Positions 1 to 9,983 of a stretch of 64,000 bases of DNA are shown one piece after another. The stretch lies in assembly GCF_003172875.1 (NCBI RefSeq), contig NZ_QGKM01000013.1, forward strand, positions 62,001-126,000, read 5' to 3'. Position 1 is the first letter of the stretch; every line of letters starts with the position of its first letter. Below the pieces are notes generated by a model. The model was not told the DNA's origin, made no database searches, and was given only the letters and a program-made list of their open reading frames with translations. This DNA is from Leucothrix pacifica (GTDB taxonomy: Bacteria; Pseudomonadota; Gammaproteobacteria; Thiotrichales; Thiotrichaceae). The position numbers and the translations under genes are program-made.

Positions 1-40
1 GAGCATATCGCCCAATGAGTGACTAACGATTAAGGGATAC

Positions 41-907
41 TTAGGACTGTTTTTTCAGATACGCATCGCGTGCAGACTTTGCATGACTAAACATATCCAT
101 AATGCCGCTACTGTCTGATTCAGCAACCATGTCATGCAGACTACTTAAATTTTTCTGGAAAGCTTCGATAGACTCCAGAATAGCATCACGGTTTTCCAGA
201 CAGATATCTCGCCACATCACCGGGTCACTGGAGGCAATGCGCGTAAAGTCACGGAAACCTCCGGCAGCATAGTGGAAGATATCTTCTGAGACTTCAGAAC
301 GAGATAAGGTATCGACCAGTGCGAAAGCCAGTGCATGTGGTAAATGGCTAGTTGCTGCCAATACACGATCATGGTTCTCGACATCCATACTCTCAACATC
401 AGCCCCTGCCGCTTCCCACATTGCTATGACACGCAGCTCAGCATCGCGACTAGTGTGAGCTAGTGGTGTAACAATCACTTTATGATCAACATATAAATCA
501 ATCAAAGCTGCTTCTACGCCACTTTTCTCCGCACCTGCAATGGGATGACCCGGTACAAAGTTTTCCGGAACAGTGCCGTAAACAGACTCTGCAGCCGCCA
601 CTACACTTGCCTTGGCGCTACCCGCATCCGTAATCACCGCATCCGCTGAAGTATGTCCTTTGATAGCTGATAACACTGAGGCCATCGCACCCATTGGCAC
701 CGCTAACAAGATCATGTCAGCATCTTTTACCGCTTCTGCCGGATCGAGTGTGTAGCGGTCTATAACCCCAAGCTCAACAGCCTTTTCTAAGCCTGATGCC
801 TGACGACTGCAACCAACGATTTCTTCACAATAATTCGCACGCTTTAAGGCTAAGGCCAAAGAGCCACCAATTAATCCAACACCAAATATGACTAACTTTT
901 TAATCAT
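41..907 (-). CDS. tyrA: Prephenate dehydrogenase
   Basis: Oxidatively decarboxylates prephenate to 4-hydroxyphenylpyruvate using NAD(P)+, the tyrosine branch of aromatic amino acid synthesis; cytosolic. The 288-residue protein opens with a Rossmann motif (FGVGLIGGS, residues 8-16), then TDAGSAK (93-99), GHPIAGAEKSG (120-130, with the conserved His121) and SHLPHALAFAL (187-197), the usual order in monofunctional TyrA. No chorismate mutase domain is fused to it; that domain sits on the neighbouring pheA product. It is the last visible gene of the gyrA-serC-pheA-tyrA series and begins 8 bases after the pheA stop, so it is almost certainly co-transcribed. In related bacteria aroA often follows, but only 40 bases remain here. 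A cyclohexadienyl dehydrogenase that also takes arogenate cannot be excluded. Confidence 0.95.
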   Translation of the reverse strand: MIKKLVIFGVGLIGGSLALALKRANYCEEIVGCSRQASGLEKAVELGVIDRYTLDPAEAVKDADMILLAVPMGAMASVLSAIKGHTSADAVITDAGSAKASVVAAAESVYGTVPENFVPGHPIAGAEKSGVEAALIDLYVDHKVIVTPLAHTSRDAELRVIAMWEAAGADVESMDVENHDRVLAATSHLPHALAFALVDTLSRSEVSEDIFHYAAGGFRDFTRIASSDPVMWRDICLENRDAILESIEAFQKNLSSLHDMVAESDSSGIMDMFSHAKSARDAYLKKQS

Positions 908-915
908 ATCAGCTC

Positions 916-2061
916 TTACAAAATCGCTTTGGCGTAGGAACCCAGCACACGAATGTACTCAGCTTCATCATCCAATTCAGCCAACGCAGCTTGCATCGCG
1001 TCTTCACTAATATGACCGTTAAGATCCATAAAGAAGAAGTAATCCCAATGCGTGTCAGGTGCCGGACGTGACTCAATACGGGTCATATCCAAACCATGTC
1101 GCTTAAGTGGTTCTAATAAATGATACAAAGCACCAGAGCCATTGTGAGTGGATATCAAAATGGAGGTACGGTCATTACCACTTGCTGGCACATCTTCTTT
1201 ACCAATCACCAGAAAACGAGTGACATTATTCGGTGAGTCTTCGATATGTGGTGAAATGATTTTCAAATCATAAAGTGATGCGGCATTTTCACCTGCAATC
1301 GCCGCTGACTTAGGATCCTCAGAGGCCAGACGCGCTGCTTCAGCATTACTTGCAACCGCGATCCGTGCAACACCCGGGTAATTTCTATCTAACCAGTCAC
1401 GACATTGCATCAAGGATTGCTCATGTGAGTAAATGCGCGTAACGCCACTCATATCCTTGGTTTTATTCATTAAATTCTGGTGAATCGCTAAATGTATTTC
1501 GCCGCAGATCTTTAGTGGAGAACTAACAAACCTATCCAATGTATGCGAAATCACACCACCAGTAGAGTTTTCAATCGGCACAACACCATAGTCTGCTGTT
1601 CCGGCTTCCACTTCGCGAAACACTTCAGAAATCAACATAAATGGCAGCGTACCTACCGCCTGACCAAAATGTTTTTGCGCCGCCGCTTCTGTGAAGGTGC
1701 CAGCCGGACCGAGATAAGCCACTTTGATTTGCTGTTCCAGCGCCAGACAAGAAGAAATGATTTCACGGAAGATTGCGGTGACACGCTCCCCGGCCAACGG
1801 CCCGGGATTTAACTCGGTGACTCTACGAAGGATTTGTGCCTCACGTTCCGGACGATAGAATTTGATATTCTTTTCACCCGCTTCCCGCTTGGTTTCCCCA
1901 ACCTCTTCAGCACAGTGTGCTCGTTCGCTGAGCAAACCGAGAATTTGGTTATCGATTGCATCAATACGATCCCGTATTCCACCGAGTTTAGTCAGTACTG
2001 CCTTTTCCGCATCCTTGGAATCTACTGAATCCATGGAGGTTGGTTTCCCCTCTTCGCTCAT
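916..2061 (-). CDS. pheA: Bifunctional chorismate mutase/prephenate dehydratase (P-protein)
   Basis: Converts chorismate to prephenate and then to phenylpyruvate for phenylalanine synthesis. The 381-residue protein has an AroQ-type mutase helix bundle at about 24-108 (IRDRIDAIDNQI), a dehydratase domain at about 113-288 (VAYLGPAGTFTEAA near 114; the catalytic TRF triplet at 281-283) and a C-terminal ACT domain at about 298-375 with GALYHLL (310-316) and ESRP (330-333), the phenylalanine-binding elements that give feedback inhibition. The gene overlaps the serC stop by four bases (ATGA), so translation is probably coupled. The first 20 residues are polar and not conserved in the family, so a slightly later start is possible. 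Confidence 0.96.
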   Translation of the reverse strand: MSEEGKPTSMDSVDSKDAEKAVLTKLGGIRDRIDAIDNQILGLLSERAHCAEEVGETKREAGEKNIKFYRPEREAQILRRVTELNPGPLAGERVTAIFREIISSCLALEQQIKVAYLGPAGTFTEAAAQKHFGQAVGTLPFMLISEVFREVEAGTADYGVVPIENSTGGVISHTLDRFVSSPLKICGEIHLAIHQNLMNKTKDMSGVTRIYSHEQSLMQCRDWLDRNYPGVARIAVASNAEAARLASEDPKSAAIAGENAASLYDLKIISPHIEDSPNNVTRFLVIGKEDVPASGNDRTSILISTHNGSGALYHLLEPLKRHGLDMTRIESRPAPDTHWDYFFFMDLNGHISEDAMQAALAELDDEAEYIRVLGSYAKAIL

Positions 2062-3143
2062 GTACTTGTCCGCTCAAATTCTTTCATAAAGTCAATCAAT
2101 GCATCCACGCCAGCCTCTGGCATTGCATTATAGATACTCGCCCGCATGCCACCCAAAATCCGGTGCCCTTTCAGATTCATCAACTGATGCTGCTCAGCCT
2201 GTGATAAAAACTCAGCTTCCCTGGATTCATCAGCCAATAAGAAAGTCACATTCATGATGGAACGTGAATCCATAGCTACGATATTTCGATAATAATCTGA
2301 TTCATCGATATAGGAATATAGCTTGGCTGCTTTCTGCTGATTACGCGCTTCCATGACCGTTAAACCACCCTGCGCCAGCAACCAGTCGAACACTAGCCCC
2401 GCCAGATACCAGCCATAAGTTGGTGGCGTATTAAACATAGAGTCGTTTTTGGCATAAACCGAATAATCCATCATTGACGGAACATTTGCGCCGGCATGAC
2501 CAATTAAATCATCGCGCACAATCGCTATCGTTAAGCCGGCAGGGCCAATGTTCTTCTGAGCTCCGGCATAGATCAAACCAAAGTTATTAACGTCTACCGG
2601 ACGAGAGAGAATGTTCGAAGACATGTCACACACCACAGGAACATCCGCAATGTCCGGCGTGCCAGCAAACTCAACACCTGCAATCGTCTCATTCGAGGTG
2701 TAGTGAATATAAGCAGCACTTTTATCGCAATCCCAGCTCGAAAACGCAGGCATTTGCATATAATTTTGCGATTCACCACTGGCTGCGATACGTACATTGC
2801 CACCAATTCTACGTGCTTCCTTAATGGCCTTAGTTGCCCAGATTCCGCTATCGATATAGTCCGCTGAAGCACCGGGCTGCAGTAGATTCATCGGTATCAT
2901 GGAAAACTGTGTGGTAGCACCACCCTGTAAGAACAGCACTCTGTAATGATCGGGAATTTGCAATAACTGGCGTAAGGCAGTCTCTGCATGGTCAGCAATC
3001 GACATGAAGTCTTTACCACGATGACTCATTTCCATCACGGACATGCCAGTTCCCTGCCAGTCCATGATTTCGTCGCGTGCTTGTTGTAGTACGGCTTCCG
3101 GCAAGACAGCCGGCCCCGCACTAAAGTTGTAACAACGGCTCAT
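2058..3143 (-). CDS. serC: Phosphoserine aminotransferase
   Basis: PLP-dependent transamination of 3-phosphohydroxypyruvate to phosphoserine in serine synthesis; the same enzyme also serves pyridoxine synthesis in many bacteria. The 361-residue protein is full length. It has FSAGPAVLPEAVL at the N-terminus, FLQGGATTQF (71-80), and YAGAQKNIGPAG around 192-203, where Lys197 is the Schiff-base lysine (Lys198 in E. coli). The ending (HRILGGMRASIYNAM) is also typical. It lies 27 bases behind gyrA and overlaps pheA by four bases. Putting serC with aromatic genes is a known gammaproteobacterial arrangement; hisC, which follows pheA in Pseudomonas, is absent here. Confidence 0.97.
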   Translation of the reverse strand: MSRCYNFSAGPAVLPEAVLQQARDEIMDWQGTGMSVMEMSHRGKDFMSIADHAETALRQLLQIPDHYRVLFLQGGATTQFSMIPMNLLQPGASADYIDSGIWATKAIKEARRIGGNVRIAASGESQNYMQMPAFSSWDCDKSAAYIHYTSNETIAGVEFAGTPDIADVPVVCDMSSNILSRPVDVNNFGLIYAGAQKNIGPAGLTIAIVRDDLIGHAGANVPSMMDYSVYAKNDSMFNTPPTYGWYLAGLVFDWLLAQGGLTVMEARNQQKAAKLYSYIDESDYYRNIVAMDSRSIMNVTFLLADESREAEFLSQAEQHQLMNLKGHRILGGMRASIYNAMPEAGVDALIDFMKEFERTST

Positions 3144-3170
3144 ATGTATCCCTGTAAAAGAATGGTCGGC

Positions 3171-5864
3171 CTATTCGTCGTTATCTGAGCTATCACCTGC
3201 AGCCTGATCACCTAAATCTGCATTCTCAGCGGACTCATCAGTACTTGTTTCGACTGTGGCTTCACCCGTTGGTGATTTTGCTGAAGCGTCATCCGGGGCA
3301 ATAGGATTACTCTCTTCGTCTAACTCCTCGTCATCATCACCTTCCATCTTGGCAATACGCTCAACCTGAGTCAGCAATTCACCTTTACCCAGTTTGATCA
3401 GCGTCACACCTTGCGTATTTCGACCGGTGACAGAAACGTCTTTAACTGCTGTTCTAACCAATGTACCGCCATCAGAAATCAGCATGATTTCATCTTCGTC
3501 ATCGACCTGAACCGCACCTACCGCATTACCATTACGCTCAGAAGTCTGGATTGCAATAACACCCATACCGCCACGTTTCTGTACTGAGAACTGATCCACT
3601 TCAGTTCGCTTACCAAAGCCGTGCTCCGTCGCCATTAATAAGCGACCCTCAGTCAGAATAAGCAGTGCATTAACTTTAGCACCCTCTTCCAACTTGATAC
3701 CGCGTACACCAGCAGCCGTTCGACCCATGCCACGCACATCATTCTCGTTGAAGCGGATTGCTTTACCGTTACTAGTGAACATCATTACATCGCTTTCACC
3801 ATCAGTAATCGCCACATCAACCAGCTGATTATCATCACGCAAGTCAATAGCAATAATGCCGGATGCACGCTGGTTAGAGAATGCTTTCAGATCAGTTTTC
3901 TTAACCGTACCGTTCTCAGTCGCCATAAAGATAAAGCGATTATCTTCATACTCACGAATTGGCAGCACAGCCTGTATATGTTCATCTTCCTGCAGCGGTA
4001 GCAAGTTCACCATCGGTAGGCCACGAGAGTTTCGGCTGGCGATAGGTAATTGATAAACCTTAAGCCAGTACAAACGACCCCGACTTGAGAAGCAAAGAAT
4101 AGTATCGTGTGTGCTGGCAATGAATAACTTCTCGATGAAGTCTTCATCTTTCATCTTAGTAGCAGCCTTACCTCGACCACCACGACGCTGCGCATGATAC
4201 ACATCCATCGATTGCGCCTTCACATATCCTGCATGCGACAGAGTGACTACAACCTCTTCATCAGGCACTAAGTCTTCCATGCCGAGGTTTTCACCAATAG
4301 TATTAATCTTAGTGCGTCGATCGTCACCGTACTGATCACGTGTTTCGATTAACTCGTCACGGATTACCTGAAGCAAACGCTCAGGGCTTGAAAGAATGTC
4401 TAAGAAGTCGATAATGCGATTCAGGATCTCACGATACTCATCCAGAATCTTGTCTTTCTCAAGACCTGTCAGGCGGTGTAAGCGTAACTCAAGAATTGCT
4501 GAAACCTGTGCTTCAGACAACCAGTAACCGTCATCCTTAAGCCCGTATTTAGGATGCAAATCTTCCGGACGTGCATCAGAAGAGTTACCTCTTTGCAGCA
4601 TTTCCAGCACGATTTCAGCAGACCAAGGCTTGGCCAGTAATGCCGCTCGCGCATCAGCAGGTGTTGCCGACGCTTTAATTGTCGCAATGACTTCGTCGAT
4701 ACTCCCCAGCGCAACCGCTAATCCTTCTAAGATATGCGCGCGTTCACGGGCTTTTCTCAGCAAGTAGATAGTACGGCGCGTCACTACTTCACGACGGTGA
4801 CGGACAAAGGCTGCAAGAATTTCTTTCAGATTTAGTAGTTTTGGCAGGCCATCGATCAGCGCCACCATATTGATACCAAAACTGGATTGTAGCTGGGTGT
4901 GCTTGTAGAGGTTGTTCAGCACAACTTCCGGCACTTCGCCACGCTTAAGGTCAACCACCATGCGCATACCGTCTTTATCAGACTCATCGCGCAGCTCGGA
5001 AATACCTTCAATCTTTTTCTCTTTAACAAGCTCAGCGATCTTTTCGATCAAACGAGCTTTGTTTACCTGATACGGCAATTCGGTCACGACAATGCGGTCA
5101 CGACCGTTTTTATCTTGTTCAAAATCAGCAACACCACGAATACGGATACTACCGCGTCCCGTATGGTATGCCTGATTAATTCCCGCAGCACCGTTGATGA
5201 TTCCGTGTGTTGGGAAATCTGGGCCGGGGATATATTCCATCAACTCATTAATATCCATTTCAGGATTATCAAGCAGCGCCAATACACCGTTAATCACCTC
5301 GGTCAGGTTATGCGGTGGAATATTGGTTGCCATACCTACCGCGATACCGGAGGAACCGTTGACCAGCAGGTTAGGAAGTCGCGTCGGGAAGACAGCAGGC
5401 TCGGATTCAGACCCATCGTAGTTTTCGATGAAATCAACCGTTTCTTTGTCAAGATCCGCCTGAAGCTCATGCGCCAGTTTAGACATCCGGACTTCGGTAT
5501 AACGCATCGCAGCGGGTGAATCACCGTCCACGGAACCAAAGTTACCCTGACCATCAATCAGCATATAACGCATGGAGAATGGCTGCGCCATACGAACCAT
5601 GGTGTCATAAACCGCAGTATCACCGTGAGGGTGGTATTTACCGATAACATCACCGACTACACGAGCCGATTTTTTGTAGGGTTTGTTCCAGTCGTTGCTG
5701 AGCACATTCATCGCGTATAAAACACGACGGTGAACTGGCTTGAGACCATCGCGTACATCAGGCAAAGCACGCCCGACAATAACGCTCATCGCGTAATCCA
5801 AATAGGATTTACGCATCTCATCTTCAAGGTTTATTGGTATTATTTCTTTTGCGAATTCGGCCAT
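3171..5864 (-). CDS. gyrA: DNA gyrase subunit A
   Basis: Breakage-reunion subunit of the A2B2 gyrase that introduces negative supercoils using ATP. The 897-residue protein has the catalytic Tyr122 in [11 protein letters not shown], the same number as in E. coli. The quinolone-determining region reads [10 protein letters not shown] (78-87), with Thr83 and Asp87; Thr at 83 is natural in some gammaproteobacteria (Pseudomonas aeruginosa, for example) and is not by itself a resistance change. The C-terminal beta-pinwheel carries the GyrA box QRRGGRGK, which separates gyrase from ParC. The last 55 or so residues form a highly acidic tail, typical of gammaproteobacterial GyrA. It heads the run to serC, pheA and tyrA. 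No clean promoter could be picked in the 102 bases upstream, so read-through from the iron-transport genes is possible. Confidence 0.98.
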   Translation of the reverse strand: MAEFAKEIIPINLEDEMRKSYLDYAMSVIVGRALPDVRDGLKPVHRRVLYAMNVLSNDWNKPYKKSARVVGDVIGKYHPHGDTAVYDTMVRMAQPFSMRYMLIDGQGNFGSVDGDSPAAMRYTEVRMSKLAHELQADLDKETVDFIENYDGSESEPAVFPTRLPNLLVNGSSGIAVGMATNIPPHNLTEVINGVLALLDNPEMDINELMEYIPGPDFPTHGIINGAAGINQAYHTGRGSIRIRGVADFEQDKNGRDRIVVTELPYQVNKARLIEKIAELVKEKKIEGISELRDESDKDGMRMVVDLKRGEVPEVVLNNLYKHTQLQSSFGINMVALIDGLPKLLNLKEILAAFVRHRREVVTRRTIYLLRKARERAHILEGLAVALGSIDEVIATIKASATPADARAALLAKPWSAEIVLEMLQRGNSSDARPEDLHPKYGLKDDGYWLSEAQVSAILELRLHRLTGLEKDKILDEYREILNRIIDFLDILSSPERLLQVIRDELIETRDQYGDDRRTKINTIGENLGMEDLVPDEEVVVTLSHAGYVKAQSMDVYHAQRRGGRGKAATKMKDEDFIEKLFIASTHDTILCFSSRGRLYWLKVYQLPIASRNSRGLPMVNLLPLQEDEHIQAVLPIREYEDNRFIFMATENGTVKKTDLKAFSNQRASGIIAIDLRDDNQLVDVAITDGESDVMMFTSNGKAIRFNENDVRGMGRTAAGVRGIKLEEGAKVNALLILTEGRLLMATEHGFGKRTEVDQFSVQKRGGMGVIAIQTSERNGNAVGAVQVDDEDEIMLISDGGTLVRTAVKDVSVTGRNTQGVTLIKLGKGELLTQVERIAKMEGDDDEELDEESNPIAPDDASAKSPTGEATVETSTDESAENADLGDQAAGDSSDNDE

Positions 5865-5966
5865 AATTTTTGTCTAAGACGCTTCCTAAAATACATCGAT
5901 AGAAGTATAACAGAATTGTCACAAAAGAGTTCGTTTTCGCTGCGATTAAGTCCGCTTAAAATGGCT

Positions 5967-7022
5967 TTATGTTGTTGCGCAGCTATCGCTTGGAAACAGG
6001 CTCAAACGATCAGTCGATAATACGATACCAACAGACTCACCTAGCTGATGTTTTGCCAAAGAAGACAGCAATACCTGCAACTGCTCACCGGAGCTTAGTT
6101 GCAGTGTGTACATGTAATATCCGCCTCTGAACTGACGAGATACCAGCTCTGCCTGAATCGCTGATGAGACGCTAAGCTGAACATACTCAGGACGTACCAA
6201 CACCTTAACTTTATCACCAGATGAAAACGACTCTGCAGCGGTGGTCGATAAGACCCCCATCGCCGTTTCAACCCCCTGCTCTGTGATAGTGCCTTCCAGA
6301 AAGTTACTGCGACCGACAAAGCGCGCCACAAAGGCAGTTTTAGGATAATGATAAAGCATTCGGGCATCGTCCCATTGCAGTAGATGCCCATCATTCAACA
6401 CGCCAATCTTGTCCGCCATACTAAAAGCTTCGTGCTGATCATGTGTGACCATGACAGTAGTGATATTTTCGTGTTTTAAGATACTGCGGATTTCTTTGGC
6501 AAGCGTACCCCGTAATTCCACATCCATACTGGAAAATGGCTCATCCAACAATAGCAATCGTGGTCGGGGAGCCATCGCTCTGGCAAGTGCTATTCGCTGC
6601 TGCTGCCCGCCTGACAACTCATGTGGGTATCGATTCGCATAGCCTTGTAAACCGACCAATTCCAACAACTCATTGAGTCGCGCTTGTTTCTCCGCCTTCT
6701 TTTGATGACGAATACCAAAACAAATATTCTGCCCAATACTCAGGTGAGGAAATAAGGCGAAATCCTGAAACACCATGCCAATATTGCGCTTTTCGGTTGG
6801 TAGAGTATGGTTAGCAGAACTAAGCAGGTGTTGTGAGGACTTTATCTCACCGGACTGTAACGATTTAAATCCGGCAATCGCTCGCAGCAAGGTCGTTTTA
6901 CCGCAGCCACTTGGCCCCAGTAAACAGGCAATCTCACCCTCTTCCAGCGTCAGTGAAATTTCATTTAGCACCTGCTTATCTTGGTAAGCCAGCGATACTT
7001 TATCCAGTGTCAACACACTCAC
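5967..7022 (-). CDS. fbpC: Ferric iron ABC transporter, ATP-binding protein
   Basis: Energises the Fe3+ importer encoded with the two genes upstream. The 351-residue protein has Walker A GPSGCGKT (36-43), signature LSGGQ (136-140), Walker B LLLLDEP (156-162) and switch His194 (VTHDQHE). A C-terminal TOBE-like region (about 245-345) contains VLVRPEYVQL, as in the FbpC/AfuC/PotA class. Its ATG overlaps the permease stop by four bases, so the two are translationally coupled. The FbpC name rests on the partnership with the fused 548-residue permease and the ferric-binding-type periplasmic protein; sequence alone would also allow a closely related polyamine or thiamine importer ATPase. Confidence 0.9.
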   Translation of the reverse strand: MSVLTLDKVSLAYQDKQVLNEISLTLEEGEIACLLGPSGCGKTTLLRAIAGFKSLQSGEIKSSQHLLSSANHTLPTEKRNIGMVFQDFALFPHLSIGQNICFGIRHQKKAEKQARLNELLELVGLQGYANRYPHELSGGQQQRIALARAMAPRPRLLLLDEPFSSMDVELRGTLAKEIRSILKHENITTVMVTHDQHEAFSMADKIGVLNDGHLLQWDDARMLYHYPKTAFVARFVGRSNFLEGTITEQGVETAMGVLSTTAAESFSSGDKVKVLVRPEYVQLSVSSAIQAELVSRQFRGGYYMYTLQLSSGEQLQVLLSSLAKHQLGESVGIVLSTDRLSLFPSDSCATT

Positions 7023-8665
7023 TCTGCTGCTCCTCGGGGACGTGCTTTAGCAATTGCTTTACTTAATAAAATAACCGGAATGATGCCTGCCATCACAATC
7101 ATTAGCGATGGTGCTCCGGCATCCGCCAAGCGTTCATCTGACGCCATTTCATAAGCGCGTACTGCCAGTGTATTAAAATTAAATGGTCGTAGAATTAAAG
7201 TTGCCGGCAACTCTTTCAAGACATCCACAAATACCAATAATAATGCGGTCAGGACGGTACCTTTCATAATTGGCAGGTGGATTTTGCGTAATACGCCAAA
7301 CGGAGATAAACCGAGGCTTCTGCCAGCATCATCCATGGACGGTTTAATTTTACCTAAACCGGCATCGACAGCCTGTATCGACACTGACAAGAAGCGCACC
7401 GTATAGGCAAAGATGAGCGCGAAAAGCGTACCTGACAGCAACAAACCACTCGATATACCAAAGTACTCAGTAAGCCATTGGTCAATCGTATGATCTATCC
7501 ACGCCAGAGGCAGCATAACACCCACCGCAATAACAGTCCCGGGAACGGCATACCCCATGGAGGCGACAGCAACACTACCCTTTACCATCGGCGTTCCCAG
7601 TAAACGCTTAGCATAACTTAATAACAAAGCAAAACAGACAGCAACCACCGCAGCAATAGCGGCAAGCATGACACTATTAGTCGTTAACACGACAAAATCA
7701 GACGTAAAGGTGTGTTGCGCTGTTGTTAGTGTCCAATACAGTAATTGGCTGGCCGGAATTAAGAAGCCAAAAATAACTGGCAAGCTACACGACAAGGTTG
7801 CCCAAAATGCAGGCCAACCCTTCAGGGTGTAGCGCTGCCCACGCTGCTCTTTATTAGAGGTACTATGAAAACGTGCTTTTCGTCGAGAGTAACGCTCCAG
7901 CAAAATCAAGATCGCCACAAAGCTGAGTAATAGCGACGCTAGCTGTGCAGCAGAGACACTATCATCAAGGCCGTACCAGGTTCTGAAAATTCCGGTGGTA
8001 AAAGTGGTAACACCGAAATATTGAACGGTGCCGTAGTCCGCCAATGTCTCCATGAGCGCCAGTGACAGGCCAGTAATAATGGCGGGACGTGCCAGCGGAA
8101 GTGCTACACGCATAAAACCTTGAAACGGGGTATTTCCTAATGTGCGGCTAGCTTCCAACACAGAGACAGACTGCTCAAGAAAAGCAGCACGCGCCATCAT
8201 ATAAACGTAGGGATAGAGTACCAGCGATAACATCGCGACGGCACCGCCGATTGAACGGATTTCAGGAAACCAGTACTGACCGTATCGCCAGCCAAACCAT
8301 TCCCGTAACTGACTTTGCACAGGACCAGCAAAATCCAACACGCCGGTATAGGTATAAGCAATGATGTAAGCAGGTATCGCAAGCGGTAATAGTAATGACC
8401 AAGACAGCAGTCTTCGACCGGGGAATTCGCAGGTTGAAGTGAGCCACGCCGTTATGATGCCCATGGATAAAACACCCACAGTCACGCCTAACATCAGTAT
8501 TAAGGAGTTACTGATGTACTCACCAAGCAGATTGTCATACAGGTGTTGCCAGTTTTGATTAAAGGGCTGAAGCACAAAACCCAAAACCACCAACACAGGT
8601 AACGCCATCAGTAAGCCGATCAACACGACCCACCATGATCTGATACCGATCAATCCATTGTGCAA
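7019..8665 (-). CDS. fbpB: Ferric iron ABC transporter, fused permease
   Basis: Inner-membrane channel of the Fe3+ importer. At 548 residues it is a tandem fusion of two six-helix permease halves, typical of FbpB/SfuB. Each half carries an EAA coupling loop: LEASRTLGNTPFQGFMRVALPLARPAI in the first half, split here as the segment beginning LEASRTLGN, and DDAGRSLGLSPFGVLRKIHL in the second. Helices are visible from WWVVLIGLLMALPVLVV onward. The start used is TTG at 8665, with a weak AAGG about 8-9 bases upstream; TTG at 8653 is an alternative. It follows the binding-protein gene after 77 bases that include a hairpin, which probably lowers permease expression relative to the binding protein. 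Confidence 0.9.
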   Translation of the reverse strand: MHNGLIGIRSWWVVLIGLLMALPVLVVLGFVLQPFNQNWQHLYDNLLGEYISNSLILMLGVTVGVLSMGIITAWLTSTCEFPGRRLLSWSLLLPLAIPAYIIAYTYTGVLDFAGPVQSQLREWFGWRYGQYWFPEIRSIGGAVAMLSLVLYPYVYMMARAAFLEQSVSVLEASRTLGNTPFQGFMRVALPLARPAIITGLSLALMETLADYGTVQYFGVTTFTTGIFRTWYGLDDSVSAAQLASLLLSFVAILILLERYSRRKARFHSTSNKEQRGQRYTLKGWPAFWATLSCSLPVIFGFLIPASQLLYWTLTTAQHTFTSDFVVLTTNSVMLAAIAAVVAVCFALLLSYAKRLLGTPMVKGSVAVASMGYAVPGTVIAVGVMLPLAWIDHTIDQWLTEYFGISSGLLLSGTLFALIFAYTVRFLSVSIQAVDAGLGKIKPSMDDAGRSLGLSPFGVLRKIHLPIMKGTVLTALLLVFVDVLKELPATLILRPFNFNTLAVRAYEMASDERLADAGAPSLMIVMAGIIPVILLSKAIAKARPRGAAE

Positions 8666-8701
8666 ATTGCTCTACCTTGCATGATTAGCTGATAAACGAA
8701 A

Positions 8702-8725
8702 GCCCTCCGAACCACTCCGGAGGGC
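8702..8725 (-). terminator. Hairpin between fbpA and fbpB (partial terminator)
   Basis: An 8-bp perfect stem (GCCCTCCG/CGGAGGGC) with an 8-base loop lies just past the fbpA stop and is followed on the minus strand by a short TTTCG. The U-tract is weak and the next gene is in the same direction, so it more likely attenuates transcription or protects the fbpA message, as is common between binding-protein and permease genes. Confidence 0.6.
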
Positions 8726-8742
8726 CAAAGCTTGTTAGAGTA

Positions 8743-9765
8743 TTATCTCCAACCAGCGCGATCCATTAATTTTACTGCATCAGCGTTGTTTTCACCTAAT
8801 ACTGATAGATTTAATTGGTCAGCTTTGAACTCACCCCACTCTTTCATTAGATCACCCCACTTAGCACCTTCTAATACAGGGAATTCGCTATTCACTTCTG
8901 CGTACCATGCCTGCGATTCAGCATTGACTAAAAACTCCATCAACTGTTTCGCCTGATCAACATTTTTCGCCGCTTTAGTCATACCAATTCCACTCACATT
9001 AACGTGCGTGCCGCGATCTTCCTGATTAGGCCAGAAAATAGCGACTTTATTAGCAGCATCAATTTGATCCTGATCACCACTTGTCAACATGCCGCCGTAG
9101 TAGTAGGTGTTAGCTACGGCAATGTCACAAATTCCGGCAGCAGCTGCTTTAATTTGGTCACGATCTCCACCTTTAGGCGGTTGAGCAAAGTTCTTAACGA
9201 AACCTTCTGCCCATGCTTCAGTTTTTTCAGCACCGTTCGCCGCAATCAGTGAGGCCACTAGCGACTGATTGTAAATATTACCGGATGAACGAATACATAC
9301 ACGTCCTGCCCACTTCTCATCATCCAATGCTTCATAAGTAGATAACTCTGAAGGAACAACTTTACCTTTCACATAAAAGATTGGACGAGCGCGAACAGAG
9401 AGCCCAAACCAGTAAGATTCCGGATCACGTAAGTGCTCTGGTACGGCTTTATTTAAAACCTCAGAATCTACTGACTGCAATACATCGACACTTTTCGCGC
9501 GATACAAGCGACCAGCATCTGTTGTGATTAGCAGATCAGCCAGCGACTTATCACCCTCCAGACTAAGACGCTTCAATAGTGCATCCGCGCTACCTGTGAC
9601 GAGATTTACTTTGATATTGGTTTGCTCTGTAAACTTATCCAGCAATGGCTTGATTAACTGTTCTTTTCTCGCAGAGTATAAATTTACCTCTTCCTGATCA
9701 GCCGCATAGCTCGGTGCCATGCTTAACATTAGTCCACTGAAGAGCGCTACCTTTAACAATTTCAT
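8743..9765 (-). CDS. fbpA: Ferric iron ABC transporter, periplasmic binding protein
   Basis: Captures Fe3+ in the periplasm and delivers it to the fused permease. Starting at the ATG at 9765 the protein is 340 residues with a clear signal peptide: MKLLKVALFSGLML, then cleavage after APSYA (21). The open frame continues 40 codons upstream, but that part has no signal-peptide character. The mature protein begins with VNLYSARKEQLIKPLL, typical of FbpA/FutA, and has the tyrosine cluster at 221-223 (NTYYYGGM) corresponding to the iron-ligand tyrosines of the family. It is the first gene of a three-gene importer operon. Fur control would be expected, but no convincing Fur box was seen in the 218 bases upstream. 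Confidence 0.93.
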   Translation of the reverse strand: MKLLKVALFSGLMLSMAPSYAADQEEVNLYSARKEQLIKPLLDKFTEQTNIKVNLVTGSADALLKRLSLEGDKSLADLLITTDAGRLYRAKSVDVLQSVDSEVLNKAVPEHLRDPESYWFGLSVRARPIFYVKGKVVPSELSTYEALDDEKWAGRVCIRSSGNIYNQSLVASLIAANGAEKTEAWAEGFVKNFAQPPKGGDRDQIKAAAAGICDIAVANTYYYGGMLTSGDQDQIDAANKVAIFWPNQEDRGTHVNVSGIGMTKAAKNVDQAKQLMEFLVNAESQAWYAEVNSEFPVLEGAKWGDLMKEWGEFKADQLNLSVLGENNADAVKLMDRAGWR

Positions 9766-9983
9766 GTCATTTCTATCCGTGTTTAATTGATGAATAGATG
9801 CTAATGTAAATGCTAAAGATTCGCAACAACAATATCGTTCTATCTTGCTAAATGGTACATTTGTCAGCCTATAGATGAAGTTCATACCTACATTTAATAG
9901 ACTAGAAACTATAAGAGCGTGATTTGACCCACGACCTCACAATTAATAAACAATAAGCACTTACAAAGGCCCCACAAACAACG

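Noticed and set aside
4899-5519. Plus-strand 206-codon frame opposite gyrA
   Set aside because: Antisense shadow of a conserved gene with no ribosome-binding site and no recognisable protein features.
5465-5640. Thr83 in the gyrase quinolone region as a resistance mutation
   Set aside because: Thr at this position is the natural residue in several gammaproteobacteria, and Asp87 is intact; no resistance can be inferred.
9766-9983. Possible Fur box upstream of the iron-binding protein gene (GCATTT/ACATTA/GCATCT hexamers)
   Set aside because: The match to the GATAAT-type hexamer array is too weak to call, although Fur control is expected for this operon.
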